This document shows, piece after piece, positions 8,038 to 17,836 of a stretch of DNA of 61,441 bases. A program made the position numbers and the translations under genes. How positions within the stretch are numbered: position 1 is the first letter of the stretch; each line of letters opens with the position of its first letter. Source of the stretch: Candidatus Poribacteria bacterium (GTDB lineage Bacteria; Poribacteria; WGA-4E; WGA-3G). Under the pieces are notes generated by a model. The model did no database searches. It was given only the letters and a program-made list of their open reading frames with translations, and was not told the origin of the DNA. The DNA is taken from positions 1 to 61,441 of the forward strand of contig JAJEAG010000091.1 in the NCBI GenBank assembly GCA_022824265.1, written 5' to 3'.

Positions 8038-8440
8038 TAAATCAATTTGGATAATAAATGTAGTTTTACTGTCAACCTATGATGTCAATTTATCAGAGGC
8101 ATTCAATCGGCACGTAGAAGTCTTATAGAGGGAGCGAAAACGACCTCTGATATAATACATGTCGAAGGTCGCTGTGCTTGCTCCAACCTACAGGAATGTA
8201 TGTAACGGGCGAGGAGACCTCGCCCCTACGGAATGTCCGAGGCGCAATGAATATAAAGATTCTGGGAACTAAATAACCCCGTCCACAGATAATTTTCAAT
8301 TGCCTTAATTCAACTATTTCAATATAATGCAAGCAATATACTACAAACACATTCATGATTGTAGATATAGGATTTTGCATAAGAACAATACTATGAAGCG
8401 AAAAACAAAATAACGCTGATATAACAAGGATGGACTGATA
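8038..8440. repeat. Intergenic region with dispersed palindromic modules
   Basis: No gene is seen. The stretch 8155-8260 holds fragments of intergenic repeats found elsewhere here: GTCGAAGGTCGCTGTGCTTG and GGGCGAGGAGACCTCGCCCC (8208-8227, itself an inverted repeat), followed by GAGGCGCAATGAAT. Related blocks occur at 19600-19730, 39850-40020 and 44530-44600. The rest is AT-rich leader for the GH2 gene. Confidence 0.5.
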
Positions 8441-11113
8441 GTGACAAATATAGAAATACCGCGTCCTGAATATCCAAGACCCGATTTTCAACGCGGAACA
8501 TCTGAAGGAACTGACTGGATAAATCTTAACGGAACATGGGAATTTGTATTTGATCCAGATGATGTCGGTGAAAAAGAGGAATGGTATACCGACAACGCTC
8601 CTGACTTTCCATTGGATATACGGGTGCCCTACCCTTGGGAAAGTCTTGCTGCCTGGGGAGAAGAAGATCAAGCAGACAGCGCGACTTACCTAAGCACAAA
8701 GGCATACCTTAAACCAGAAGAAATCACTTGTGGAGGACTAAGTAGAGAAGGTAATTACCGTGGTGAACCCAGACACACAATTGGATGGTACCGAAGGACT
8801 GTCACTATACCAGAAAATTGGGGAGATCAACGTGTTATTCTGAAATTCTGTGCTGTTGATTGGGAAACGACGTTATGGGTAAATGGTAAGGAAATTGGGG
8901 AACATAGCAACGGGTATTTGCCTTTTGAATTTGACATCACAGATGCACTTACCCCCGGTGAAACCGCTACCATCGTTGTACGTGCTTATGATGCACAGGA
9001 CCACAGTGAACAACTTGCAGGAAAACAGATCGGTTGGTACACTCGTGCCAGCGGAATTTGGCAAACTGTCTACCTTGAACCCCGAAATGCAACGCATATC
9101 AAGCAGTGCCTTATCACACCAGACATAGATAATAGCACAGCGACTTTTGATGTAACGATTGATGGAGAAATCGCTTCCGGCACAGAATTACATTGGGAAT
9201 TCGACGGTATGAGCGGAAGTATTGATGCCAAAGAAAAAATAGAGGTCACTGTTGATATACCACCAGATAAACTCCGACTTTGGGACATTGATACCCCGAA
9301 TCTTTACGATGTCACACTCAAATTGGGTTCTGAGAATACTGAAATAGATAGGGTTTACACCTATTTCGGTATGCGGAAGGTATCAATTGAAAAAGCACCG
9401 GGAGGAGACTATAACTACATTTATCTCAACAATCGTCCCGTATATCTGTTGGGTGCACTAAATCAGTCATTTAATCCTGAAGGTGTGTATACCTTCCTTT
9501 CCGATGAGGCTATCCGAACCGATGTAGAACGTTCCAAAGAATTTGGATTCAACTTCCTTCGTCTTCACATAAAAGTTGACGAACCACGTCTATACTATTG
9601 GGCAGATAAATTAGGACTGCTCTTTATGTGCGATATTCCTAACTTCGGACAATACACGGATAAAGCAAAAGAAAGATTTAAATACACGTTACGAGGGAAT
9701 ATTGAACGCGATTTTAATCATCCTTCTATCATTTCATGGTGCAACTTCAATGAAACATGGGGACTCGGAGGAGGAGACTACAAGCAGCAGAAAGACCGAC
9801 AAGAATGGGTGCGGGAAATGTATCATTATGCTAAATCCCTTGACCCTACTCGGCTTGTTGAAGATAACTCACCGTGTTTATATGACCATGTTGAAACCGA
9901 CATCAATTCATGGCATTTCTATATCAATGATTACAAACATGCAAAAGACCATATCGCTAACGTTGTGGAACAGACACACCCCGGATCCAAGTTCAATTAC
10001 GCAGGGGATAACGAACAAACGGATGTCCCCTTGATTAATAGCGAATATGGTGGGATCGGTGCTGGCGCAGGTGACAAAGACATAGCATGGTGCTTCAAAT
10101 ATCTGACAAATGAGCTACGACTACATCCCAAAATCTGTGGATATGTCTACACCGAACTCCAAGATATTGAATGGGAACATAACGGTTTCATGAATTATGA
10201 TCGGTCGGTAAAGGAATTTGGATATGATTATAACGACATCAACACACTTGATTTTATCGCTATTGATTATCCTCCTGGTACTACTGTTGCACCCGGTGAC
10301 ACCGTAAAGGCAGGCATATATTCAAGCCACTTCTCACATAAGACAATTAACGATACAACGCTACATTGGCAACTGGACACTGTGGATAAAAACGGTGAAA
10401 TGACGTATGGATGTATAAGCAAAAGTATTGAAATTCCTTACCCACATTATCAAGTTGAGAAGGTGCATCAACTGGAAATTTCTATTCCTGATATTAACGC
10501 TGCAGTCGGTACATTGCATGTTTGGGTATCCGATAAAACGGGTGCAGTTGTTGCAAGAAATTACATTAATTTTGAGATATACTTAGAGGACACGGCAGGC
10601 TTAACTTCCCTTAGTCATTTTCCGGGTGACATTTCTGCAAGCAAATGGGATGCAGCATCCGAAATCAAAGAACAACTATTTACCTCACAAGGTGTTGGAT
10701 ACGTAGAATATCAGATGCCACTGCCTGCTAAACTCAATCCTGATGAAATATCAAAGATGGAACTTGTCTTTGAAGCATCCTCATCAAATGGTGGTTCTCG
10801 GCAAACAGAACCTGAAAAATTCCCTTCCGATGTTACTATCTCTGTTAATGGGACTGAAGTAGAAACATTGACACTTCCCGATTGTCCATCAGATGCCCGT
10901 GGTGTTCTCACATATATCCACGAAAACCTTGGTAACTATGGTTACTTATATCGTGTCCCATTGGATAAGGATACGTGTTTAACTGATAATACTTCAGGGA
11001 ATCTTACTGTACGATATGAAGTCAAAGGCAATGCTGAAAACAAGGGTGGTCTCACACTTTATGGAAATCGTCGTGGTAGATACCCAACAGTTCCACACAT
11101 TGTTATAACTTAA
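8441..11113 (+). CDS. Glycoside hydrolase family 2 protein (beta-galactosidase/glucuronidase-like)
   Basis: This 890-residue protein has the GH2 order: a sugar-binding jelly roll (about 20-210, with LNGTWEF, GWYRRTV, LWVNGKEIGEHSNGYLPFEF, SGIWQTVYLEP), an immunoglobulin-like domain (about 215-310) and a catalytic TIM barrel (about 315-610). The acid/base Glu is in SWCNFNETWG and the nucleophile Glu is in LINSEYGG. About 270 extra residues form C-terminal beta-rich domains, one probably carbohydrate-binding. The start is a GTG after AAGGATGG. There is no signal peptide, so it would act on imported oligosaccharides. The next gene begins 17 bases downstream. Confidence 0.9.
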   Translation: MTNIEIPRPEYPRPDFQRGTSEGTDWINLNGTWEFVFDPDDVGEKEEWYTDNAPDFPLDIRVPYPWESLAAWGEEDQADSATYLSTKAYLKPEEITCGGLSREGNYRGEPRHTIGWYRRTVTIPENWGDQRVILKFCAVDWETTLWVNGKEIGEHSNGYLPFEFDITDALTPGETATIVVRAYDAQDHSEQLAGKQIGWYTRASGIWQTVYLEPRNATHIKQCLITPDIDNSTATFDVTIDGEIASGTELHWEFDGMSGSIDAKEKIEVTVDIPPDKLRLWDIDTPNLYDVTLKLGSENTEIDRVYTYFGMRKVSIEKAPGGDYNYIYLNNRPVYLLGALNQSFNPEGVYTFLSDEAIRTDVERSKEFGFNFLRLHIKVDEPRLYYWADKLGLLFMCDIPNFGQYTDKAKERFKYTLRGNIERDFNHPSIISWCNFNETWGLGGGDYKQQKDRQEWVREMYHYAKSLDPTRLVEDNSPCLYDHVETDINSWHFYINDYKHAKDHIANVVEQTHPGSKFNYAGDNEQTDVPLINSEYGGIGAGAGDKDIAWCFKYLTNELRLHPKICGYVYTELQDIEWEHNGFMNYDRSVKEFGYDYNDINTLDFIAIDYPPGTTVAPGDTVKAGIYSSHFSHKTINDTTLHWQLDTVDKNGEMTYGCISKSIEIPYPHYQVEKVHQLEISIPDINAAVGTLHVWVSDKTGAVVARNYINFEIYLEDTAGLTSLSHFPGDISASKWDAASEIKEQLFTSQGVGYVEYQMPLPAKLNPDEISKMELVFEASSSNGGSRQTEPEKFPSDVTISVNGTEVETLTLPDCPSDARGVLTYIHENLGNYGYLYRVPLDKDTCLTDNTSGNLTVRYEVKGNAENKGGLTLYGNRRGRYPTVPHIVIT

Positions 11114-11130
11114 AAAATGAGGAATCTAAT

Positions 11131-12210
11131 ATGGCAACACACCAATTCTTATTTACGCGTAACCCTGGATTAGAAGGTTCGTGGCCCTTTGTACACGAAC
11201 AGATGGTAAAACGACTTGAAGAATTAGGGGTAACACTTGTTCTCAATACCACCAGCAAAGACCCTCTTCATCAACAGGTGGATTTAAGCGAAGTCATAGG
11301 GCTTTCACATTGGGGAGGCAACCTCACTGAAGAGTGTATTGATAACGCTCCGAAACTCAAAGTACTTGGAACAATGACAGATAACACGGGACACGGAATC
11401 CCATACGCTAAACTCCAAGAACGTGGTATCCCTGTCATAGAATCTACACGTGCTTGGTCACAATCTGTAGCAGAATGTGCGTTTGGATTGGCGTTGTCAT
11501 CATTACGAAGAACAGCACAATGGCACATGCAGATGGCACAAGGTGAAAAACTGTGGAATTGGACAGATCCAATATGGGGACCAGATAAACTGCCTGTCGC
11601 ACATCAATTTTGCGATGATCCTGATTTCGTTAACGGTGACCTTGGTACGAAACAGGTAGGTGTGATGGGACTTGGACAGATTGGCAGAAAAATCGCAATT
11701 TGGTCTCGGGCATTTGGGGCAACTGTAATGGGGTTTGATCCGTTTGTTTCCGATAAACTTCTTGAAGAATGGGACGTGGAACGCGTAGATATGGATACGC
11801 TCGTTGATAGAGCGGATATTGTATTTGTGGCAATACCGCCGACTCCTTCAGCACGACATCTGCTAAATCGTGAACGAATCTACCATCTGCATAAAGGAGC
11901 ATTGGTTGTCATCATTACACGCGCACATGCTGTTGATATGGCGGCATTACGCGAACGGATCGTAAAAGATGAACTCGCAGGTGCATTTGATGTCTACGAT
12001 AGAGAACCAGTGCCTATTGACGATGAATTGCGGAATAGAAATAACGTCGTCCATACACCCCATATCGCAGGCAGAACTAAAGACGCTAACCTACGCGTTG
12101 CAGATATGATCGTTGATGATATGGAACGCGTGCTAAAAGGCGAGGAACCACTCGGTGCATTGACTCCTGAAGCAATAAAGGTACGGACATCCGAAGATCC
12201 TTATGCCTAA
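11131..12210 (+). CDS. D-isomer-specific 2-hydroxyacid dehydrogenase family protein
   Basis: This 359-residue NAD-dependent oxidoreductase has a catalytic domain split around a Rossmann domain. The NAD motif is VGVMGLGQIGRKIA; the catalytic Arg lies in IITRAHAVDM, the acid in DREPVP and the His in HTPHIAG. The family reduces 2-keto acids or oxidises D-2-hydroxyacids; the substrate is not evident. It follows the GH2 gene by 17 bases with TGAGGAA upstream of the ATG, so the two are probably co-transcribed in carbohydrate use. Confidence 0.9.
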   Translation: MATHQFLFTRNPGLEGSWPFVHEQMVKRLEELGVTLVLNTTSKDPLHQQVDLSEVIGLSHWGGNLTEECIDNAPKLKVLGTMTDNTGHGIPYAKLQERGIPVIESTRAWSQSVAECAFGLALSSLRRTAQWHMQMAQGEKLWNWTDPIWGPDKLPVAHQFCDDPDFVNGDLGTKQVGVMGLGQIGRKIAIWSRAFGATVMGFDPFVSDKLLEEWDVERVDMDTLVDRADIVFVAIPPTPSARHLLNRERIYHLHKGALVVIITRAHAVDMAALRERIVKDELAGAFDVYDREPVPIDDELRNRNNVVHTPHIAGRTKDANLRVADMIVDDMERVLKGEEPLGALTPEAIKVRTSEDPYA

Positions 12211-12233
12211 ATTCGGTAGTTATCCAATATGGA

Positions 12234-12276
12234 CATATACCCGCAGCATGAATGACTTACATGCTGCGGGTATATG
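12234..12276. terminator. Perfect 17-bp hairpin after the GH2-dehydrogenase operon
   Basis: CATATACCCGCAGCATG (12234-12250) and CATGCTGCGGGTATATG (12260-12276) pair perfectly around a nine-base loop. It lies 24 bases after the stop codon. There is no T-run, so it is a strong mRNA 3' hairpin or a terminator of unusual type. Confidence 0.6.
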
Positions 12277-12354
12277 TCTGATGACCTAAACATGTCAACA
12301 TTCTTGTCTAATTTTCGTTAATCTTTTCAATTACCTTGCATTCAGGGTTTACTT

Positions 12355-12382
12355 TTGACATCTTAGTTTTGTACACTATACA
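12355..12382 (+). promoter_or_regulatory. Sigma70-like promoter
   Basis: TTGACA (12355-12360), a 16-base spacer and TATACA (12377-12382) lie about 50 bases upstream of the HAD hydrolase gene. Confidence 0.5.
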
Positions 12383-12434
12383 GTAAGAGATCACTTAACA
12401 AGTTAGAATCATTTTCAGGAAGATAGAGGAGATA

Positions 12435-13160
12435 ATGTTCAAAGCAATTACATTTGATTTTTGGCAAACACTTTATGCAGATTCACTCGAAAACTGGGAG
12501 AATCGACAGTCTATACGGATAGATAATTGTCACGGGTACCTGAAGAAACAAGGATATTCATGCAATACAGATATAATAGCAAAAGGTATGGAAGAGGCAT
12601 ATATGGTTTCAAATACCTGTTGGCATCAACATATTGGTGTGTCAGTAGAAACATGTATGAAGAAGTTTGCTGAAACGCTGGAACTTTCATTTGATAAAAC
12701 TGAAATCGCTTCTCTGATTGAATGTCTTGGTAATGCATTTTTAGAATCTCCACCAGTGATGATTCCACATGTCAAAACAATGCTTGAAACCATCAGCAAA
12801 AGGTACTCTTTAGGGATTATTTCAGATTCTGCATTGACACCGGGTAGATACACAAGACAACTTATGGAACGGGATGGAATATTACAACACTTCACAGCAT
12901 TTACATATTCCGATGAATCAGAATATACCAAACCCGTTGTCGCACAATTTGAAACTACACTGAAACAACTGAATGCTAAACCGGAAGAGGCGGTACATAT
13001 TGGAGATATTGTGCGAACAGATATTGTCGGAGCAAAAAATGCTGGTATGAAAGCGATTCGGTTTGCGGGGGTTAATAAATCAGAAACAAGCGATACACTT
13101 AGTGATGCAGTGATTGATGATTATAGACAATTGGAAGCAGTAATCTCCGAACTTTCATAA
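12435..13160 (+). CDS. HAD-superfamily hydrolase
   Basis: This 241-residue protein shows all four HAD motifs. Motif I is ITFDFWQTL with the nucleophile Asp; Trp replaces the usual second Asp, as in haloacid-dehalogenase-like members. Motif II is the Ser in LGIISDSA, motif III the Lys in YTKPVVAQF, and motif IV is VHIGDIVRTDIVGAKNAGM. Residues about 15-90 are a helical cap. The family mostly cleaves phosphate esters; the substrate is unknown. GAGGAGAT precedes the ATG, and the epimerase gene follows after about 20 bases. Confidence 0.88.
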   Translation: MFKAITFDFWQTLYADSLENWENRQSIRIDNCHGYLKKQGYSCNTDIIAKGMEEAYMVSNTCWHQHIGVSVETCMKKFAETLELSFDKTEIASLIECLGNAFLESPPVMIPHVKTMLETISKRYSLGIISDSALTPGRYTRQLMERDGILQHFTAFTYSDESEYTKPVVAQFETTLKQLNAKPEEAVHIGDIVRTDIVGAKNAGMKAIRFAGVNKSETSDTLSDAVIDDYRQLEAVISELS

Positions 13161-13181
13161 TAAACTCATTGGAGGAAAACA

Positions 13182-14090
13182 ATGAAGAATGTATTGGTCA
13201 CAGGTGCAACAGGATTTATCGGCAGCCGTGTGTGTGATACCCTCCACGAAAAAGACTATACTGTGAATGCAGTTTCAAGAAACCCAGAACGTGCAAGAAC
13301 TAAATTAAATGAAGTGAACGAAATATACGCTTGGAGTCCCGAAACAGAACAACTACCATCAGAAGCAACATCTGATGTGAATGCAGTAATCCATCTTGCA
13401 GGCGAATCTATTGCCAGTAGGTGGAATGCTAAGAAAAAGCAACGTATACGTGACAGTCGAGTCATCTCCACACGAAACCTTGTTGCCTCGTTTGCTTCGT
13501 CTGATACCAAACCGGATGTGCTTGTTTGTGCGTCCGCAATTGGTCTGTATGGAGACAGTGGAGATGAAGTTTTTACGGAAACCACACCACAAGGAACAGA
13601 TTTTTTGGCAGAAGTGTGTCATGAATGGGAAACAGAATCACAGAAAGCGAGTGAGCATGGGATACGTGTTGTATCAGTCCGTATTGGACTTGTGCTTGGA
13701 ATAGGTGGGGGACTCTTGGAACAGGTATTACCTCCATTTAAGATGGGAGTAGGTGGGAAGCTTGGCAGTGGTAATCAATGGATGTCGTGGATACATATTG
13801 ATGATATTGTTGGGATTATACTACATGCAATGGTAAACAGTGATATTCAAGGTGCATTGAATGCAACGGCTCCAACTCCTGTCAGAAACATAGAGTTCAC
13901 CAAAACACTCGGATCAGTTCTCAGAAAGCCAACAATTTTTCCTGTTCCGGCATTCGGGCTAAAACTGTTAATGGGTGAGTTTGCAAACTTTGTTGTGTTA
14001 AGTCAGAATGTTATCCCTGAAAAGACAGAGGAAAGCGGATATCAGTTTCAATACCGCACGCTTGAATCTGCCCTCAAAGACTTACTATAA
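13182..14090 (+). CDS. TIGR01777-family NAD-dependent epimerase/dehydratase-like protein
   Basis: This 302-residue extended-SDR protein resembles YfcH/SDR39U1. The N terminus has the nucleotide-binding GATGFIGSRV. Typical of TIGR01777 are VIHLAGESIASRW, IRDSRVISTRNL and the phrase SAIGLYGDSGDE, which carries the active-site Tyr region. The C-terminal part (MSWIHIDDIVG, ALNATAP) is also characteristic. TTGGAGG precedes the ATG. It is probably co-transcribed with the HAD gene. The physiological reaction of this family is unsettled. Confidence 0.9.
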   Translation: MKNVLVTGATGFIGSRVCDTLHEKDYTVNAVSRNPERARTKLNEVNEIYAWSPETEQLPSEATSDVNAVIHLAGESIASRWNAKKKQRIRDSRVISTRNLVASFASSDTKPDVLVCASAIGLYGDSGDEVFTETTPQGTDFLAEVCHEWETESQKASEHGIRVVSVRIGLVLGIGGGLLEQVLPPFKMGVGGKLGSGNQWMSWIHIDDIVGIILHAMVNSDIQGALNATAPTPVRNIEFTKTLGSVLRKPTIFPVPAFGLKLLMGEFANFVVLSQNVIPEKTEESGYQFQYRTLESALKDLL

Positions 14091-14130
14091 GTATTACTTA
14101 TTCACCAAAATCAATAGAAATTGACAATTG

Positions 14131-15468
14131 ATGAAAATTCGTGATGTATTGCTTTCTAATTACGGTAAAGCTTCAAGTATTCCATCCGCAGTTAACCAAA
14201 TGATGACAGATTTCGCGGTTGGATTTCGCGATGGCATTGATATTAACCTCGGTGTGGGATATGTCAATGAAAATACAATCCCACGTAAACTAATTCAGAA
14301 TGCATACGAAGCGATCCTTGCTAATCCAGAAAAGTACCGAGCGTCACTCAATTATGGTGGTGCGCAAGGCTCTCCTAATCTGATTAAGTCGATCAAAACA
14401 TTCCTAATTAACAACCAAATTGACGGTATAACACAAGACACATTTTCCCAGAGAGATGTAGTAATTGGAGCAAACGGCGCGACAAGTCTGTTGGAAAGCA
14501 TCACACATCTTCTCCCGACCGGTATTGTGGTTACTGCCGACCCGATGTACTATATCTATAGTAATGACCTTGAAAGAAAAGACTTCACTGTTATTGCTAT
14601 TCCAGAGGACAACGAAGGGCTTCAAACTGATCTTTTGAGAGAAAAACTAAATGCGTTGGGCAGTGAAAAAGAGGATATTCAGTTCTTCTATGTTGTTACG
14701 GTAAACAACCCAAGTTGCACCATTCTATCTAATCACAGAAAGAAAACAATAGTTGAAATAGTCACTCAACTTTCTTACGAAGTAGGTCGAAAAATACCTC
14801 TTTTTTTCGACAATGCATATAGTGACCTTGTGCATGACAACACCGTTGAACAATTGAAGCCTGCATTCCTCTATGATGAAATTGGTATCGTTTATGAAAT
14901 TGGCACGTTGTCAAAGATAATTGCTCCTGGGTTGCGTATCGGATACCTTATCGGTCCAAAAGGTGCATTTCTCAACAGCATCATACAACGAACAAGTGAT
15001 ATTGGATTCAGTGCTCCACTCATCAATCAGGAGATAGCGAGTTATCTACTTGATAATGAAATTGAAGCACAAATTCAGAAGGTGAATAATGAATATCGTA
15101 GAAAGGCATTACAAGTCAAAACATGGATACATGAATTACTGAGTGAGAACCTACAAGAATGTCGTGGTGGGAGTGCGGGATTCTATTATTACCTGACTTT
15201 AGCAAATACTAAAACTGACACAACCTCCGATTTTTTCAAGTATTTGACGCGAACAACCGGAAATGAAGAAATTGACGGACCTAAAGGTAAGCCGCATCCT
15301 AAAGTGATTTATATCCCTGGTGAACACTGTGCGCATCCAAGTGGTGAGATGGTTGACATTGGGAAAAGGCAGTTGCGTATCTCTTACGGATTTGAGGAAC
15401 TACCACAAATTCACGCAGCGTTGAAACACATGAAGGATGCAATTGGCTATTGTAATCAAAAAATGTAA
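14131..15468 (+). CDS. PLP-dependent class I/II aminotransferase
   Basis: This protein of about 445 residues has the fold-type I aminotransferase layout: INLGVGYVNENTIP near the N terminus, YGGAQGSPNLIKSI, GANGATSLLESI, NNPSC, the Asp-Tyr pair DNAYSDL, and the PLP lysine in GTLSKIIAPGLRIGYLIGP. The carboxylate Arg is near RQLRISYGF. It resembles aminoadipate or aromatic aminotransferases; the substrate cannot be set. The ATG at 14131 is preferred over the TTG just before it. There is no clear Shine-Dalgarno. Confidence 0.87.
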   Translation: MKIRDVLLSNYGKASSIPSAVNQMMTDFAVGFRDGIDINLGVGYVNENTIPRKLIQNAYEAILANPEKYRASLNYGGAQGSPNLIKSIKTFLINNQIDGITQDTFSQRDVVIGANGATSLLESITHLLPTGIVVTADPMYYIYSNDLERKDFTVIAIPEDNEGLQTDLLREKLNALGSEKEDIQFFYVVTVNNPSCTILSNHRKKTIVEIVTQLSYEVGRKIPLFFDNAYSDLVHDNTVEQLKPAFLYDEIGIVYEIGTLSKIIAPGLRIGYLIGPKGAFLNSIIQRTSDIGFSAPLINQEIASYLLDNEIEAQIQKVNNEYRRKALQVKTWIHELLSENLQECRGGSAGFYYYLTLANTKTDTTSDFFKYLTRTTGNEEIDGPKGKPHPKVIYIPGEHCAHPSGEMVDIGKRQLRISYGFEELPQIHAALKHMKDAIGYCNQKM

Positions 15469-15524
15469 ATGTGATTATCATGCCTGTCAGTATAATCTAA
15501 TCATACTTTTTAAGGAAAATAAAT

Positions 15525-16286
15525 ATGCGTTTGAAAGACAAAGTTGTCCTTATCGGTGGTGCTGGTTCTAACATGAGTCGTGCGACAGCACTGCTTTTTG
15601 CGCAAGAAGGCGCGCAGGTAGCACTTGCTGCACGCACAACTGAAAAGATGGTAGAAACCGCAGAACGTATCCAAGCTAACGGTGGTGATGTCATTATGCA
15701 TCAGACAGATTTAACCGATGCTGCACAAGTAGACACCCTCATTGATACAGTAGTTACGGAATATGGTGGAATAGACTGCTTTATCCACGCTGCAGGAGGG
15801 TTCTTCTCTACTGAACATGATATTACAAACATGGATCCTGAATATTGGGATGGGGCATTGCAAAACAACTTGCGAACCCTTTTCAATCCTGTGCGTCGCC
15901 TTGTTCCGATTATGGATGCTCGTGATGGCGGTTGTATTATCACTATTTCAGCAGGGGCACGCGTGCGTCAAGATGCTAACGCTGCTTATGCTGCAGCAAA
16001 AGCAGGAATGGTAGCAACTGCGAAAAATCTTGCGAAAGAATTGTATGATAAAAACATCCGTGTTCATGCATTATGTCCAGGGATTATCTGGGATCCGTTG
16101 CCAGAAGGAGAAATCGTACCCGTAGCAACGCAGTTGGAACGACTGGGTAATCCGATTGATGTCGCTTATGGTGCATTGTGGTTATGTTCGGATGAAGCAG
16201 CGTGGGTTACAGGATTGGAACTAACGATTGATGGAGGGGATTCGTTGTTCATTGATTCACCAATTCGTCGGGAAGTATTGGAATGA
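15525..16286 (+). CDS. Short-chain dehydrogenase/reductase
   Basis: This 253-residue classical SDR has a slightly variant cofactor loop (LIGGAGSNMSRATALLFA), HAAGG in place of NNAG, a catalytic Ser in ITISAGARV, and the Tyr-Lys pair in AAYAAAKAGM. The C-terminal segment LCPGIIWDPLPEG and GLELTIDGG complete the pattern. It oxidises or reduces an alcohol/ketone pair with NAD(P). AAGGAAA precedes the ATG. Confidence 0.9.
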   Translation: MRLKDKVVLIGGAGSNMSRATALLFAQEGAQVALAARTTEKMVETAERIQANGGDVIMHQTDLTDAAQVDTLIDTVVTEYGGIDCFIHAAGGFFSTEHDITNMDPEYWDGALQNNLRTLFNPVRRLVPIMDARDGGCIITISAGARVRQDANAAYAAAKAGMVATAKNLAKELYDKNIRVHALCPGIIWDPLPEGEIVPVATQLERLGNPIDVAYGALWLCSDEAAWVTGLELTIDGGDSLFIDSPIRREVLE

Positions 16287-16450
16287 GTCAAATGGAAATA
16301 TCAAGTAATTTGAGTATGGAATTTGTAGTTGTTCAGATATTGCTTTCAACACACTTGAATTAAGCAATATAATTGCAGGAACACAGAAAATGATGTATAA
16401 TTATGTGAAAATGAAATCACAACCAAGGTCTACACAGAGTAACGCCTATA

Positions 16451-16636
16451 ATGAAAGTTAGACAACTGATAAAATTGATACAAGATGATGGGTGGTATTT
16501 AGTACGGACACGAGGTAGTCATAGACAGTTTAAACATCTAACAAAAAAAGGAACCGTGACAGTTGCAGGAAAACCGAGTGCAGATATTCGACCTGGTACA
16601 CTGAACAACATTCTAAGACAAGCCGGTCTCAAATAA
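16451..16636 (+). CDS. hicA: HicA-family mRNA interferase toxin
   Basis: This 61-residue double-stranded-RNA-binding-fold toxin carries the family signature GSHRQFKH with the catalytic His, plus TVAGKPSADIRPGTLNNIL. HicA cleaves mRNAs and arrests growth unless bound by HicB. It is the first gene of a toxin-antitoxin pair, with hicB starting within about 15 bases. Length and motif are typical, so it looks intact. Confidence 0.92.
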   Translation: MKVRQLIKLIQDDGWYLVRTRGSHRQFKHLTKKGTVTVAGKPSADIRPGTLNNILRQAGLK

Positions 16637-16651
16637 TGGGTGGATGAACTC

Positions 16652-16909
16652 ATGAAAGATAAACTTATGGAATATGTCGTTATCTTTGAAGAAGGTGAAA
16701 ACAGTTGCAGTGCTTATGTTCCTGATCTACCAGTATGTATTGCCGCAGGTGAAACAATTGAAGAAGTCAAGGAATTGATTGCAGAAGCCATTGAGTTTCA
16801 TATTGAAGGACTACTGGAAGATGGTGAGATTGTTCCTAAGCCTTCCGCAACATTGCCATTTCAAGACGAACCGGGTGTGTTGTCTGTGTTGATAGCGGTT
16901 CAGGTATAG
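16652..16909 (+). CDS. hicB: HicB-family antitoxin
   Basis: The antitoxin has a partly degraded RNase-H-like fold: YVVIFEEGENSCSAYVPDLP, then AAGETIEEVKELIAEAIEFHIEGL. It binds and neutralises HicA. From the ATG at 16652 it has 85 residues, with GGTGG upstream; the frame also opens at a GTG at 16640. No C-terminal DNA-binding domain is visible, so autoregulation is not evident. Confidence 0.9.
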   Translation: MKDKLMEYVVIFEEGENSCSAYVPDLPVCIAAGETIEEVKELIAEAIEFHIEGLLEDGEIVPKPSATLPFQDEPGVLSVLIAVQV

Positions 16910-17028
16910 TCTACATATGCGCGAACTTCTAATTCTCGTAAAATGTTTTCAGTGTAAATTAACATTGTTACTATGCCATTCTACAACTTTACATTATCCT
17001 TTTCACTTTAAGAATTCTTAAACATTAG

Positions 17029-17835
17029 CTACCACCGCACTTCACAGAATTCTTCATAATCAATAAGTTCTTTTATAGTTGGGTTTTCACCGCACATGGG
17101 GCAGCTGCTGTCCTGACGGAGTTTCAATCGCTTGAAATCCATTGTTAAGGCGTTGAAAAGCAGAAGGGTTCCCATCAACGTTTCGCCAATGTCTAAAAGA
17201 ACTTTGATTGCTTCCACAGCTTGAATTGTTCCTATAATACCGGGTAATACACCAAAGACACCCGCTTCTTGACAACTCGGTGCCATTCCTGCTGGTGGAG
17301 GTTCAGGAAAGATACAACGATAGCAGGGACCCTTATTGGGATAAATAACGGTTACCTGACCTTCAAATTGGAAAATGCTTCCATGCACAATCGGTTTTCC
17401 GAGCATTACACAAGCATCGTTGATTAGATATCGTGTTGGGAAGTTGTCGCATCCGTCTACAATTAAATCATACTGTTCCAAGATACTAAAGGCATTTTCT
17501 GAGTTGATACGTTCGTTGTGTGGGATTACTTTAACATCTGGATTCATTTCGGTGATAGTTGCTTCTGCAGACTTCGTTTTCGGAATGCCAATATCGCTTG
17601 TACCGTGTAAGATTTGACGTTGCAAGTTACTTAGGTCAACCACGTCATCATCAATAATACCGAGTGTTCCTACGCCAGCCGCTGCAAGGTAGACACCAAT
17701 TGGAGATCCAAGTCCTCCCGCACCAATTAGTAAGACTTTAGACTCAAGTAGTTTCGTCTGCCCAATCCCACCTACCTCTTTTAGGATAATATGTCTGCTA
17801 TAACGCTCAATCTGTTCATTGGAGAAGTTATACAT
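17029..17835 (-). CDS. ThiF/MoeB/HesA-family E1-like adenylyltransferase
   Basis: This 268-residue E1-like enzyme would adenylate the C-terminal glycine of a ubiquitin-like sulfur carrier, as MoeB does for MoaD and ThiF for ThiS. Visible parts are LLIGAGGLGSP (38-45, ATP loop), the IIDDDVVDLSNLQRQ substrate/Mg motif (60-74), zinc pairs Cys171/174 and Cys245/248, and conserved Cys188 in APSCQEAG. No rhodanese domain follows. The start is the ATG at 17835, after GGAGG. It is the last gene of a group of three, and its start lies one base after the previous stop. Confidence 0.9.
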   Translation of the reverse strand: MYNFSNEQIERYSRHIILKEVGGIGQTKLLESKVLLIGAGGLGSPIGVYLAAAGVGTLGIIDDDVVDLSNLQRQILHGTSDIGIPKTKSAEATITEMNPDVKVIPHNERINSENAFSILEQYDLIVDGCDNFPTRYLINDACVMLGKPIVHGSIFQFEGQVTVIYPNKGPCYRCIFPEPPPAGMAPSCQEAGVFGVLPGIIGTIQAVEAIKVLLDIGETLMGTLLLFNALTMDFKRLKLRQDSSCPMCGENPTIKELIDYEEFCEVRW

Positions 17836-17836
17836 A